In this document: positions 24,778 to 32,704 of the stretch, one piece after another
How the letters are laid out: every line of letters starts with the position of its first letter
How positions within the stretch are numbered: position 1 is the stretch's first letter
Source: Methylococcaceae bacterium
GTDB taxonomy: Bacteria > Pseudomonadota > Gammaproteobacteria > Methylococcales > Methylomonadaceae
Assembly (NCBI GenBank): GCA_021647145.1
Contig: JAKIVF010000011.1
Coordinates: 1-44,523 of the forward strand
Direction of reading: 5' to 3'
Length of the DNA stretch: 44,523 nucleotides
Notes under the pieces: model-generated
Databases searched by the model: none
What the model saw: only the letters and a program-made list of their open reading frames with translations
Told to the model about the DNA's origin: nothing
Made by a program: the position numbers and the translations under genes

Positions 24778-25380
24778 ATGTCTACTACACAAAAAAATAT
24801 GCCTAAAATTTTTCTTTTCTTCATCCTTTTTTTAACTACAACCCTATCATTTGCAACGGAAAAAACAATGTCAGAAACACAAACAAAAGTAAAACTAAGC
24901 ACTTCTCTTGGCGATATTATTATTCAGCTTGATGCTGATAAAGCACCTATTTCAGCAGCCAATTTTTTAACCTATGTTAAAGAAGGATTTTACGATGGAA
25001 CAATTTTTCATCGTGTTATACCTGATTTTATGGCACAAGGTGGGGGATTTGATGCAAATTTTAAGCAAAAAGAAGTCCATGCTCCAATTAAAAATGAAGC
25101 AGATAATGGTTTAAAAAATCTTAAAGGTACTTTAGCAATGGCACGCACGTCTGACCCTGACTCTGCCACCGCTCAGTTTTTTATTAATTATAAAGACAGT
25201 TCATTTCTTGATTATACAAGCCCTACACCTCAAGGTTGGGGTTATGCTGTCTTTGGTAAAGTAGTTGAAGGAATGGATGTTGTTGATGCTATGGCTAAAC
25301 AAGCAACTGGAAACCGTGATGGACACCAAGATGTTCCGAAAGAAAATATAATTATTAATAAAGCAGAAGTTATTAAATAG
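24778..25380 (+). CDS. Exported cyclophilin-type peptidyl-prolyl isomerase
   Basis: The core is a cyclophilin of about 165 residues: TSLGDIIIQLDADKAPISAANFLTYV, FYDGTIFHRVIPDFMAQGGG (catalytic Arg) and GTLAMARTSDPDSATAQFFIN. The N-terminus carries a signal peptide (MPKIFLFFILFLTTTLSFA, likely cut before TEK), so the protein probably acts in the periplasm like PpiA. The internal MSETQ at 24868 could give a cytosolic PpiB-like form. Neither start has a strong ribosome site. The start at 24778 versus 24799 is open. Confidence 0.9.
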   Translation: MSTTQKNMPKIFLFFILFLTTTLSFATEKTMSETQTKVKLSTSLGDIIIQLDADKAPISAANFLTYVKEGFYDGTIFHRVIPDFMAQGGGFDANFKQKEVHAPIKNEADNGLKNLKGTLAMARTSDPDSATAQFFINYKDSSFLDYTSPTPQGWGYAVFGKVVEGMDVVDAMAKQATGNRDGHQDVPKENIIINKAEVIK

Positions 25381-25440
25381 GCTTTATCTAGGTCAATCCT
25401 TAAGGCAATTCTATTATCTTGATGAATGAAAATATTTATA

Positions 25441-25513
25441 GGTTGGTGTCGTCTCTTTGGAAACCCACCGTTGATAGAATGGTTGTTGGGTTAACGGAGG
25501 AACTGTTAGCCTA
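25441..25513. repeat. Palindromic repeat, family 2, copy 1
   Basis: The left arm GGTTGGTGTCGTCTCTTTGG with AAACCCA pairs imperfectly with the right arm TGGGTTAACGGAGGAACTG with TTAGCC. The same arms and spacing recur at 28627-28699, showing a dispersed family of about 73 bases. It lies after the cyclophilin stop and might also shape its transcript end. Confidence 0.6.
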
Positions 25514-25526
25514 TATATGGACCCCT

Positions 25527-25621
25527 CATTGAGAATGTAAATACTTTATGTAACTGCTTATTATTAACCTCTAATATGAGAGGATAAGCAGTTACACTAA
25601 ATAGTTTACATTCTCTCAATG
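25527..25621. repeat. 95-bp palindrome next to a transposase remnant
   Basis: The outer arms CATTGAGAATGTAAA (25527-25541) and TTTACATTCTCTCAATG (25605-25621) pair apart from a two-base insertion. Inner arms TGTAACTGCTTAT (25549-25561) and ATAAGCAGTTACA (25584-25596) pair perfectly, then CCTCT-loop-AGAGG. This looks like two insertion-sequence ends brought together. An IS256-type transposase remnant starts at its right edge. Confidence 0.7.
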
Positions 25622-25847
25622 GATGAAAAAATTCATACCTTTATGCAAAAGGCCTATCCCCTCGCGATATTGTTGATACATAAAGAACTCTATGGTGCTG
25701 ATATTCTCCCAGTCTTATTTCTAAAGTCACTAGCTGTACTTGAACAAGTTATTGAGCCGCAATCACCCCCCCTTGACACTGTCTATCCCTTAGTTTACCT
25801 TGACTGTATTTTGTTAAAATAAAGACGGATAAAAAAGTGATTAATTT
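25619..25847 (+). pseudogene. IS256-family transposase remnant
   Basis: A short frame (ATG 25620 region, 67 residues) contains ELYGADILPVLFLKS and PPLDTVYPLVYLDCILLK, which match the IS256 transposase block with E(I)YG, a helix, and the catalytic Asp in YPxVYLDA. A one-base shift near 25815 then gives KIKTDKKVIN, continuing the same block. The rest of the gene is absent. It is a dead fragment of about 75 codons. Confidence 0.7.
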
Positions 25848-25880
25848 AAGAGTGCAAGAGGTGTAAATATGTATTGAACC

Positions 25881-27044
25881 TTACTCAGAACCAGCCTTTT
25901 TAAGAGTAGGAAGTATATGCTTTTCATCTCCATACGCTTCAATAATCATTTCAAAGGGGGCTAACTGAGTATTTTCTTCCTCAATTAAATCTTCAAATTC
26001 TGTAATTCTTTCAACTGCTTCATCCCAAGGAGAACCTGCTTCAATAAGCACATCTCTGCGATTGTGATTAAAATGTACTAGCCAAGTAATTTCATCAGCA
26101 CCTTCTTTAGGAGTGAGATTATCAGTCATTTTAGTTGCTTCTTTAATCAAATCATCAAGACCACTTTCTCCATGCATAATATTTGAATCATACAAACTTA
26201 ACAGGCTCAATGGTAACTTAAGTCCTAAAGCTTTAGCCTTTTTCAGAGCAGGCTTATAATAGAGGTTACTGACAACCTGGTCTTGAATATCTCTAAAATC
26301 TTGAGAATGAGCATTATCTTTCCACTCTTCTATTAATCCACCTAGATTTTCAGTTGAACCACTTGCTATTCTATCTTTCTCTCTTTCATCATCTGTTTTG
26401 CCATCACTATCATAACGAAGCTTTTTTAACTTTCTTAATTCATCTTGATATTGAGCTAATGAATTGTCAGGCATTAACTCAGTATACTTCTCTATAACTA
26501 TGAGCATATCTCCAGTTGCTGAGGTAAAGCCTGCTCTACCAGCCGTTATTCCACGACCATCATCAATATCTTTAGCATAATCGTATTTAATTTCTGTTGT
26601 GCCATTTTCAAAAATACTAATAAATTGATCAGCAATAAGATGCTGCTCTTTATTAAAACCAAGCGCATCTTTTGGTTTCTTTTTTACATTATAATGCGAT
26701 GCTAAACTCCAAGAACCCCACCCCTTATTCCAAGCGATTACATGCCACCTGCCTTCACCATATGATAGTTTTTTTGAATGTTTATATGAACATTCCTTAG
26801 ATTCTTCACAACCAGCTTTTGATGCAGAAAAGCCTTTAAAAAGAAGATTTTCTGAACTATCAAGACTCCATAAATAATAATAAGTGGCACCCGAAACAGC
26901 CTTCCATTTATAGGTTGGAGTCTGTTGTGTAATAGAGCCTTTTGGTGTTATAGGTATTGGTGGTTTGGGTTTCGCATATGCTGTTGATAAAAATAGTGTA
27001 CTGAAAAGTACTGGTACTATAATTTTTAAGATATTATTTTTCAT
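25881..27044 (-). CDS. Secreted chitosanase, GH46 type, with N-terminal extra domain
   Basis: A signal peptide (LKIIVPVLFSTLFLSTAYA) is followed by a domain of about 95 residues rich in Trp/Tyr (TPTYKWKAVSGATYYYLW, GRWHVIAWNKGWGSWS) of fibronectin-like or carbohydrate-binding character. The rest aligns by eye with GH46 chitosanases: ISIFENGT with the acid Glu (about residue 146), KDIDDGRGITAGRAGF with Asp 162, SATGDMLIVIEKYTEL, YDSNIMHG and DEITWLVHFN. GH46 enzymes cut beta-1,4-glucosamine chains. Single gene with no sugar-use genes beside it. Family assignment is from memory of motifs. Confidence 0.78.
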   Translation of the reverse strand: MKNNILKIIVPVLFSTLFLSTAYAKPKPPIPITPKGSITQQTPTYKWKAVSGATYYYLWSLDSSENLLFKGFSASKAGCEESKECSYKHSKKLSYGEGRWHVIAWNKGWGSWSLASHYNVKKKPKDALGFNKEQHLIADQFISIFENGTTEIKYDYAKDIDDGRGITAGRAGFTSATGDMLIVIEKYTELMPDNSLAQYQDELRKLKKLRYDSDGKTDDEREKDRIASGSTENLGGLIEEWKDNAHSQDFRDIQDQVVSNLYYKPALKKAKALGLKLPLSLLSLYDSNIMHGESGLDDLIKEATKMTDNLTPKEGADEITWLVHFNHNRRDVLIEAGSPWDEAVERITEFEDLIEEENTQLAPFEMIIEAYGDEKHILPTLKKAGSE

Positions 27045-27195
27045 TATTATTAGGATATTTCTCTTTGGTTATATTTAGAATATAACCCGATAAGACTAAA
27101 TCCCCTAAAAAAAGTTCCTCCCCCCCTCTTTCCTTTTCTGAAAAAATGGTTAAAAATAACCTACGATTTTATCCCTATCTCTGCTAAAAAAAAAT

Positions 27196-27465
27196 ATGAG
27201 TCACACTGAAATATTAGGCTACGTTGCAGCATTTTTGACCACAGCTTCTTTTTTACCACAAGCTTTGTTGACATTAAAAACCCGAGACACCAGCTCTCTT
27301 TCAATTAGCATGTATTCCCTATTCACTATTGGCGTATTTCTGTGGCTCATTTACGGCATACAAAAATCTGATTATGCCATCATTTTTGCTAATGCTATAA
27401 CGTTTGTATTATCGACATCTATTCTTGGATTTAAAATTTATAATGTAGTTTATAAAAATGGCTGA
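27196..27465 (+). CDS. SemiSWEET sugar transporter (PQ-loop/MtN3 family)
   Basis: This 89-residue protein has three membrane helices and the PQ motif in LTTASFLPQALLTLKTRD (about residues 14-31), followed by SLSISMYSLFTIGVFLWLIYG and an Asn-containing third helix (FANAITFVLS). Bacterial SemiSWEETs work as dimers and move small sugars down their gradient. It faces away from the chitosanase gene; a link in sugar use is possible but not shown. No clear ribosome site before the ATG. Confidence 0.88.
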   Translation: MSHTEILGYVAAFLTTASFLPQALLTLKTRDTSSLSISMYSLFTIGVFLWLIYGIQKSDYAIIFANAITFVLSTSILGFKIYNVVYKNG

Positions 27466-27733
27466 CTAACTTTCTAACAATTTTTTAGCGGTAGTAATAT
27501 TGTCAATGCTAGCTTGTAATGTGCCGATCTTTAGGAATTGAAATGTCTAGTGAAGTTAAAACCCTCCGAAGGTTTTTGCTTTCCCTTCTTACAACGTGCT
27601 TATAAACCAGCCTTGATAATTTTGGCAGACAAACATTACAGTCATTAAAAAATGAAATCTTTGTTAAGCATCTAAATCCAAACAAGGTTAAAATACAGTT
27701 TCAACTATAAATATAATAATAAGAGGATTACTG

Positions 27734-27940
27734 ATGAAATTCACCCCTTGCTGCGATCAATGTACTTACGAAGGCACACATTGCGAAGGTTGCGGCCGCT
27801 CTCATAAAGAAATAGCCGAAACTAAAGCTTTAGTAATGAGCATTGTCAATTTTGCTCAACAACAAGACTATGACAATATTGAAGAATTTACGGCAGCGAT
27901 CAGTAAAAGTGTAATTAAAAAATTTCAAGCGTCATCTTAA
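27734..27940 (+). CDS. Small DUF1289-like cysteine-cluster protein
   Basis: This 68-residue protein begins FTPCCDQCTYEGTHCEGCGRSHKEIAE. The Cys pairs and the CxGCGR(S/T)xxEI phrase are those of DUF1289 proteins, probably a small zinc site. A purine-rich ribosome site (ATAAGAGGATTACTG) precedes the ATG. The nitroreductase gene starts 14 bases downstream, so the two are likely cotranscribed. Function unknown. Confidence 0.75.
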   Translation: MKFTPCCDQCTYEGTHCEGCGRSHKEIAETKALVMSIVNFAQQQDYDNIEEFTAAISKSVIKKFQASS

Positions 27941-27954
27941 ATTTTAAAAATAAC

Positions 27955-28557
27955 ATGGAAACTATTGATGCAATAAAAGCACGTCGTTCTGTTAAACATT
28001 TTGATGCTACCCATAAAATACCAGAAGATGAGATTACAGAGCTATTGAGTCTTGCCGCCCTTTCTCCCACTGCATTTAATATTCAACACTGGCGTTTTGT
28101 TGTTGTTAAAGATACTGAATTAAGAAGTAAAATCCAAGAGGTTTCATGGGGTCAAGCCCAAGTAACTGATAGTTCACTGCTGATTATTCTTTGTGCTGAC
28201 TTGAAGGCATGGGATAAATCTTCAAGTCGCTACTGGAAAAATGCAGTTCAAGAAGTACAAGATTTTATACTTCCAGCAATTGATAATTATTATCGTGATA
28301 AAGACCAGGTTCAAAGAGATGAAGCTATGCGCTCTTGCGGGATTGCTGCTCAAACATTGATGTTAACAGCAAAATCTATGGGTTATGACTCTTGCCCTAT
28401 GGATGGTTTTGATTTTTCAGCCGTCGCTAACCTCATCAATTTACCTGCTGACCACATTATCGCTATGTACGTAGCTATTGGTAAAGGTCTAACTGAAGCC
28501 GCTCCCCGTGCAGGTCAATTAGCTCTTAATGAAATAGTTATTGAAAATACATTTTAG
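27955..28557 (+). CDS. Nitroreductase-family FMN protein
   Basis: This 200-residue protein starts with the nitroreductase hallmark IDAIKARRSVKHFD and has LAALSPTAFNIQHWRFVVVKD (FMN-binding Arg/Ser/Asn/Gln positions), CGIAAQTLMLTAKSMGYDSCPMDGFD and AMYVAIGKG. Such proteins reduce nitro compounds, quinones or enals with NAD(P)H. The physiological substrate is unknown. Length is normal. Confidence 0.9.
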   Translation: METIDAIKARRSVKHFDATHKIPEDEITELLSLAALSPTAFNIQHWRFVVVKDTELRSKIQEVSWGQAQVTDSSLLIILCADLKAWDKSSSRYWKNAVQEVQDFILPAIDNYYRDKDQVQRDEAMRSCGIAAQTLMLTAKSMGYDSCPMDGFDFSAVANLINLPADHIIAMYVAIGKGLTEAAPRAGQLALNEIVIENTF

Positions 28558-28626
28558 AGATATAATCCTCACTATTTAGATTGATACTTTACTTAGTTAC
28601 GAGTTGTTAGATTATTTTTGTAGAAT

Positions 28627-28699
28627 GGGCAGCCGTTTCTTTGGCAACCCAACATAACGTATGCTTAAAGTGCTGGGTTAACGAAAGAACCGTTAGCCA
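28627..28699. repeat. Palindromic repeat, family 2, copy 2
   Basis: The left arm GGGCAGCCGTTTCTTTGG with CAACCCA pairs with the right arm TGGGTTAACGAAAGAACCG with TTAGCC. The design and much of the sequence match 25441-25513. It stands directly upstream of a partial copy of the 165-bp MITE arm (28722-28734) and of the 8-bp satellite. Confidence 0.6.
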
Positions 28700-28734
28700 A
28701 CCTTTCACAAAATCTGCGCAAAAATTCCGCATCC

Positions 28735-28830
28735 ATAAATACATAAATACATAAATACATAAATACATAAATACATAAATACATAAATACATAAATACAT
28801 AAATACATAAATACATAAATACATAAATAC
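28735..28830. repeat. Tandem satellite, 12 perfect copies of an 8-bp unit
   Basis: ATAAATAC is repeated twelve times without a change, followed by a partial copy. The array ends 41 bases before the carbonic anhydrase start, and a TATAAC -10-like box sits at about 28837, so the -35 region would fall inside the array. Perfect short tandem arrays change length by slipped replication, making a switch of can expression possible. Read on the minus strand the array stays open in all frames, which creates a spurious ORF. Confidence 0.95.
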
Positions 28831-28871
28831 ATGAAATATAACCGCTTTCTTTTGTAACAACATCATTAAAT

Positions 28872-29519
28872 ATGAACCTGATTGAACACAGAAAACTCAA
28901 AAGTTTATTTGCTAGAAATAAAGCCTGGGCCAAAGGAATGACGGATAAAAACCCTGATTTTTTTAACCATTTATCCAAACAACAAAGCCCTAATTATTTA
29001 TGGATTGGTTGCGCGGATAGCCGCGTACCTGCAAATCAGGTAGTTGATCTTGACCCAGGTGAAGTATTTGTCCATAGAAATATTGCCAATGTTGTTGTAC
29101 ATTCTGATTTAAATTGCTTGTCTGTTCTGCAATTTGCTGTAGAAGTTCTTAGGGTAAAACATATTATTGTTTGTGGACATTATGGTTGTGGTGGGGTCAA
29201 GGCTGCTTTAGATGGAAAAAAACATGGTTTGATTGACAATTGGTTAGGGCATATTAAAGATATTTATCGTTTACATAAACAAGAGATTGATGCAAAACCA
29301 ACTAAAGAAGAAAAAATAGATTTACTCTGCGAAAAAAACGTTATTGAACAAGTCTCAAATGTTTGTCACACTACTATCGTGCAAGATGCTTGGAGTACTA
29401 ATCAAGATTTATCTGTCCATGGTTGGATTTACTCAATTAATAATGGATTATTGAAAGAGCTAGATACGAAAGTCTGTGATAGTAAAATGTTTCGGCATAT
29501 GCACTCTTTAAATGATTAA
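28872..29519 (+). CDS. can: Beta-class carbonic anhydrase
   Basis: This 215-residue protein has the zinc ligands Cys in WIGCADSRVPA, His and Cys in CGHYGCGGVKAAL, and the Asp/Arg dyad of CxDxR. It interconverts CO2 and bicarbonate in the cytoplasm and is close to E. coli Can in length and motifs. Nine bases separate it from the next ORF, so the two are probably one operon. The satellite array upstream is the only unusual part of its control region. Confidence 0.95.
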   Translation: MNLIEHRKLKSLFARNKAWAKGMTDKNPDFFNHLSKQQSPNYLWIGCADSRVPANQVVDLDPGEVFVHRNIANVVVHSDLNCLSVLQFAVEVLRVKHIIVCGHYGCGGVKAALDGKKHGLIDNWLGHIKDIYRLHKQEIDAKPTKEEKIDLLCEKNVIEQVSNVCHTTIVQDAWSTNQDLSVHGWIYSINNGLLKELDTKVCDSKMFRHMHSLND

Positions 29520-29528
29520 TTCCAAATT

Positions 29529-31712
29529 ATGAACACCCAAGAAACCTCTGATTTGTCAAAGTTTGAGCACCTCACTAAATTACGAACTGCTTTGGCAATT
29601 TCTCAAGGGACAAAACTATTTTCTACCTTAAGACAGGAATCAGAAGATACTGTATCTCATGACCAATCAAAACGTGTCACTTATTTAACTGAGCTTTTCT
29701 CCCGTATACACCGTGAAATATTCCATGATTGGAGAAATCAAGCCACGGTAGAGCATCGCCCTGGCACTATGAAATACGCTAAAAAACGTAAAGCTTTTCG
29801 ATTAATCGTTGAACAATTGGTTCTGGATGGTGATAATAATCGTGCTACAGCTATTTTCGATAACAACGGTTTTGTTATCCATACAAATAACATTGCTGAA
29901 AGATTAGCTGATTTTTATCAAAAAATGCGCCAAGTCAGACCTTTTTCTTATGGCAATAGAATCACTCTGGACTTTTTTCTTATTGCTTTAGGCAAACTAC
30001 CGGCATTTAAAAGCGTGCATGAACAAGGCATAGATTTTAGAAGGCTAGAGGCTGCAGATACCGCTGCTTTACATGATCTTGACAGCTATTACCAAGCAGT
30101 TACTACTGCTTTTGAACATGCCCTTGACCCATCTCGAATCAAAGTTTTAGAAAATAAAGCCAATGCTTATGGCACATGGCCTGAAAATAAAGTTTTTATT
30201 TCTGGCGTGCCCTTTTTATCTCATACCACCCATCAAGGTACGTTATGTTTAGTTTTAGTCAATGGCGGCTTGGTTCCTCTTGAAGCAATTAAAGACAAAA
30301 TATTTGTCGCTGGGAAACAATTTGCAGACAACCCAGTCGATGCTACCCGGCATATTATTGGTTATTTACCAAATACAGAAGCATTAAGATCACCAGAAAA
30401 AACTGAAATTGATGGCATTAGTATCAGCCCAGAACAAACCCCTCCCCTATTCTGCCTTGATGTAAATGTACTTACTAGCCTGCGTTCTCCAAGTCATACC
30501 GAACTTTTAGAACTCATTCAACAATGCGATGTTGATGATAAATACCTTATTTTTACCCTTGCAAATAATAAGGAGCTTAAAACAAAGCTATTGCATGCCG
30601 CAGACGGAGATGAACGGCTAATTCGATCAGTAGAGATAGCTTATACCCGATTAAGCAAAATTAGCAAAAAACTAGATAAAGCTTTAGAAGAAATTTTCAT
30701 TGGCAAAAAAGCGGTCACTCATCCAATGTTATTTATGAGTATGGGAGGTGCAGGAGCTGGAAAATCAGCAGTAGAAGAAATTGCCGAAGCTCATTGCGGA
30801 GATAATTTTGTTATTGCTTCATTGGATGAGTTTCGTAAAATAAGTGATTTATATACTGTACTAACTGCAGCGGATCACCATAGTGATGATTATAACTACG
30901 TTGAACCCTTTGCTAACCGACTAAGACAAATGGTAGCTGATCATGCCAAAAAGTCTCACATCAATATTCTATATGATGGCACGTCAATCCCATATAGCCC
31001 ACGCTACCAAAAAATTGTTGAACAATTTAAAGCATCAGGATTTAAAACCCAGATTACGGCTGTCGATGCTTTTATTGTTAAACCAAGAGGCCGTGAATCT
31101 GAACTAATGCGATCTGATGTTATATCTAGCGTAAAAATGCGTTACGAACAAACTGGAAGAGCCTTACCTTGGGTAGTAACAGTTGATAAACATATCAGAG
31201 CACCGTTACAGTTTTTACAAGCACTTGAACATCAGCATTTAGAAAAAATCTCACTGTTTGCTAACGATGGAGAAAAAGACCGTCATTATTTAGTCGCAGA
31301 AAGTTTTTTATTCACTGACATGGAAGTCCAAAATTTACAAAAGCATCAGCTATCTAACACACTTAAAGGGCATTTAACCGAGCTAATTAATAATCATGAT
31401 GCCTCAATCTTAAAAAAACTATCCATTAGTAACAAAACGGACATTAAATCATTAATAAGTAGAAACCCTATCTTTGAAGAAACCAACCTATCTTATTTGA
31501 TTTATAACAATCAATATGGCAACCGTGTTTTAATCATTTATAACATGCGGCGCATGGTCGATTTTATAGAAAAAAGACAATTAAACCCGAATGCTTCCGG
31601 TGCAGAAGGCTTATTACACAAACCAGAAACACTGGCCTTTGATGTAGATCCTTTAGCTGAACATCCATGGATAAAAAGATTGCAAGGCTCTTTGCTTAGT
31701 AACACCAATTAA
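29529..31712 (+). CDS. Large protein with zeta-toxin-like kinase domain and degenerate Fic-like N-terminal segment
   Basis: 727 residues, no signal peptide. The C-terminal half has a P-loop GGAGAGKS (406-413), then IASLDEFRK (zeta-type Asp/Arg positions), YVEPFANRLRQMVADHA and INILYDGTSI, the layout of zeta-toxin/polynucleotide-kinase domains. At 137-150 the phrase RPFSYGNRITLDFF resembles the Fic motif HPFxxGNGRxxR, but the catalytic His is Arg and one Gly is missing, so it would be inactive for AMP transfer. The middle part (220-300) is unassigned. It is directly downstream of can and upstream of a conserved 136-residue ORF. A metabolic or regulatory kinase is as likely as a toxin; no antitoxin is evident. 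Confidence 0.6.
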   Translation: MNTQETSDLSKFEHLTKLRTALAISQGTKLFSTLRQESEDTVSHDQSKRVTYLTELFSRIHREIFHDWRNQATVEHRPGTMKYAKKRKAFRLIVEQLVLDGDNNRATAIFDNNGFVIHTNNIAERLADFYQKMRQVRPFSYGNRITLDFFLIALGKLPAFKSVHEQGIDFRRLEAADTAALHDLDSYYQAVTTAFEHALDPSRIKVLENKANAYGTWPENKVFISGVPFLSHTTHQGTLCLVLVNGGLVPLEAIKDKIFVAGKQFADNPVDATRHIIGYLPNTEALRSPEKTEIDGISISPEQTPPLFCLDVNVLTSLRSPSHTELLELIQQCDVDDKYLIFTLANNKELKTKLLHAADGDERLIRSVEIAYTRLSKISKKLDKALEEIFIGKKAVTHPMLFMSMGGAGAGKSAVEEIAEAHCGDNFVIASLDEFRKISDLYTVLTAADHHSDDYNYVEPFANRLRQMVADHAKKSHINILYDGTSIPYSPRYQKIVEQFKASGFKTQITAVDAFIVKPRGRESELMRSDVISSVKMRYEQTGRALPWVVTVDKHIRAPLQFLQALEHQHLEKISLFANDGEKDRHYLVAESFLFTDMEVQNLQKHQLSNTLKGHLTELINNHDASILKKLSISNKTDIKSLISRNPIFEETNLSYLIYNNQYGNRVLIIYNMRRMVDFIEKRQLNPNASGAEGLLHKPETLAFDVDPLAEHPWIKRLQGSLLSNTN

Positions 31713-31734
31713 ATTATTAGATTGCAATAAAAAT

Positions 31735-32145
31735 ATGATTGAAATAACAGACTATAAAAGTTTATTAACCGTAGGTAGACAACAAAGCGATCCACAGCGT
31801 TTTCTTTTTGTATTTCTAGAAACATTTTTATCTGACGATCATAATGACGAAGATAAAAAACGATTTCAGTCTGGACAAGGAGGAGAATTAAAAGCCATTA
31901 TGTCTGTTGATAAAAATTTATCCGAGTTAACAAACTTTACTGCTTTAGTCACTGAGTCAGAACAAATGGAACAAGAATGGAGCATAGTTTTAGTAGCTTG
32001 TCTTTCTGGAAAAAATGGTAATTTCCCCTCCTCTGAAGAAGCTGAAGAACCGCTCAAAATGATGGTTCAGGCAGTGCAAAATGGTGGTGATTTATCTAAA
32101 TATTTAGCTTTTGATAAACAAGGTGATTTATTGCATTTTTCCTAA
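31735..32145 (+). CDS. Conserved 136-residue protein of unknown function
   Basis: Acidic, soluble, no signal peptide. Phrases such as RQQSDPQRFLFVFLETFL, MSVDKNLSELTNFTALV, WSIVLVACLSG and KYLAFDKQGDLLHF recall a small protein family of beta/gammaproteobacteria often labelled ribonucleotide reductase subunit alpha, a label with little support. It lies 22 bases after the zeta-like gene, so it may share its transcript. No homology to known antitoxins was recognised. Confidence 0.65.
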   Translation: MIEITDYKSLLTVGRQQSDPQRFLFVFLETFLSDDHNDEDKKRFQSGQGGELKAIMSVDKNLSELTNFTALVTESEQMEQEWSIVLVACLSGKNGNFPSSEEAEEPLKMMVQAVQNGGDLSKYLAFDKQGDLLHFS

Positions 32146-32197
32146 AAACAGCAATTTAAGCAACTGAAAATAAACACCCCCCTCATTTGCATAGAAT

Positions 32198-32280
32198 TTT
32201 TGTTCGTCTTAGGTTTTGTTGCGAAGGATGCATTACAGATTATGTAACCACAGCAACAAAACCTAAGTCAGAGAAAAAGA
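32198..32280. repeat. Palindromic MITE-like unit related to 19333-19414
   Basis: CTTAGGTTTTGTTGC (32208-32222) is the exact reverse complement of 32253-32267. Outside it are TTTTGTTCGT on the left and AAAAAGACAAAA on the right. Arm sequence and length resemble the unit at 19333, including the TATGTAAC stretch in the loop. It lies between the 136-residue ORF and a transposase remnant. Confidence 0.7.
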
Positions 32281-32312
32281 CAAAATGGTTGGGTTATTCA
32301 GGGCAATTACAC

Positions 32313-32614
32313 TTAAAAAAACACCAAATATTTTGAGTAAATAATCATTAATTTTCCAGTATCACTCGCAACAAATACATTACCAACGGTATCATGAGAA
32401 GGAATTTCATTGGGTAAACCTAACAATTCAACAAACCATTTTTTTTGGCTTCGGCAAACTCCTCAATAGCCACCCAATTATCTGCTCCACAGATAGCTGC
32501 ACACAGCGTAATAAAAAATATATCTTGAAGCTGATGTTTCTTTTTCCTGTCAACCCGAGGGTCTTTGATGCTTAAAAAGTGCTGTAAAACAGATATAGTT
32601 TGTTTGATTGTCAT
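32313..32614 (-). pseudogene. ISAs1-family transposase N-terminal remnant, frameshifted
   Basis: The minus strand starts MTIKQTISVLQHFLSIKDPR and continues LQDIFFITLCAAICGADNW and IEEFAEAKK, the H-repeat/ISAs1 N-terminal block. A shift in an A-run near 32440 changes frame; the correct frame then reads WFVELLGLPNEIPSHDTVGNVF as in intact members (written here as its two parts ELLGLPNEIP and SHDTVGNVF). After that the sequence leaves the family and stops at 32313. Over 70 per cent of the gene is missing. Confidence 0.8.
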
Positions 32615-32704
32615 TTTAAATCAAAATATTAGACCTATAATCTCATCTAATTTATATTATCAAGTCTGTTTAAGTCCAATCGCCCAGCTGTATCACCTCA
32701 TTCT

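Noticed and set aside
27558..27576. Terminator after the SemiSWEET gene
   Set aside because: AAAACC/GGTTTT makes a weak six-pair stem about 90 bases downstream and is not followed by a clean T run.
28735..28830. CRISPR array
   Set aside because: The unit is 8 bp and contiguous, with no spacers.
28607..28978. Minus-strand ORF of 123 codons with repeated YLCIYVFM
   Set aside because: It is only the reverse reading of the 8-bp satellite, which has no stop in that direction, and it overlaps the can gene start.
29529..32145. A zeta-toxin/epsilon-antitoxin pair
   Set aside because: The downstream 136-residue protein belongs to a separate conserved family and does not look like an epsilon antitoxin; the kinase is much larger than zeta toxins.
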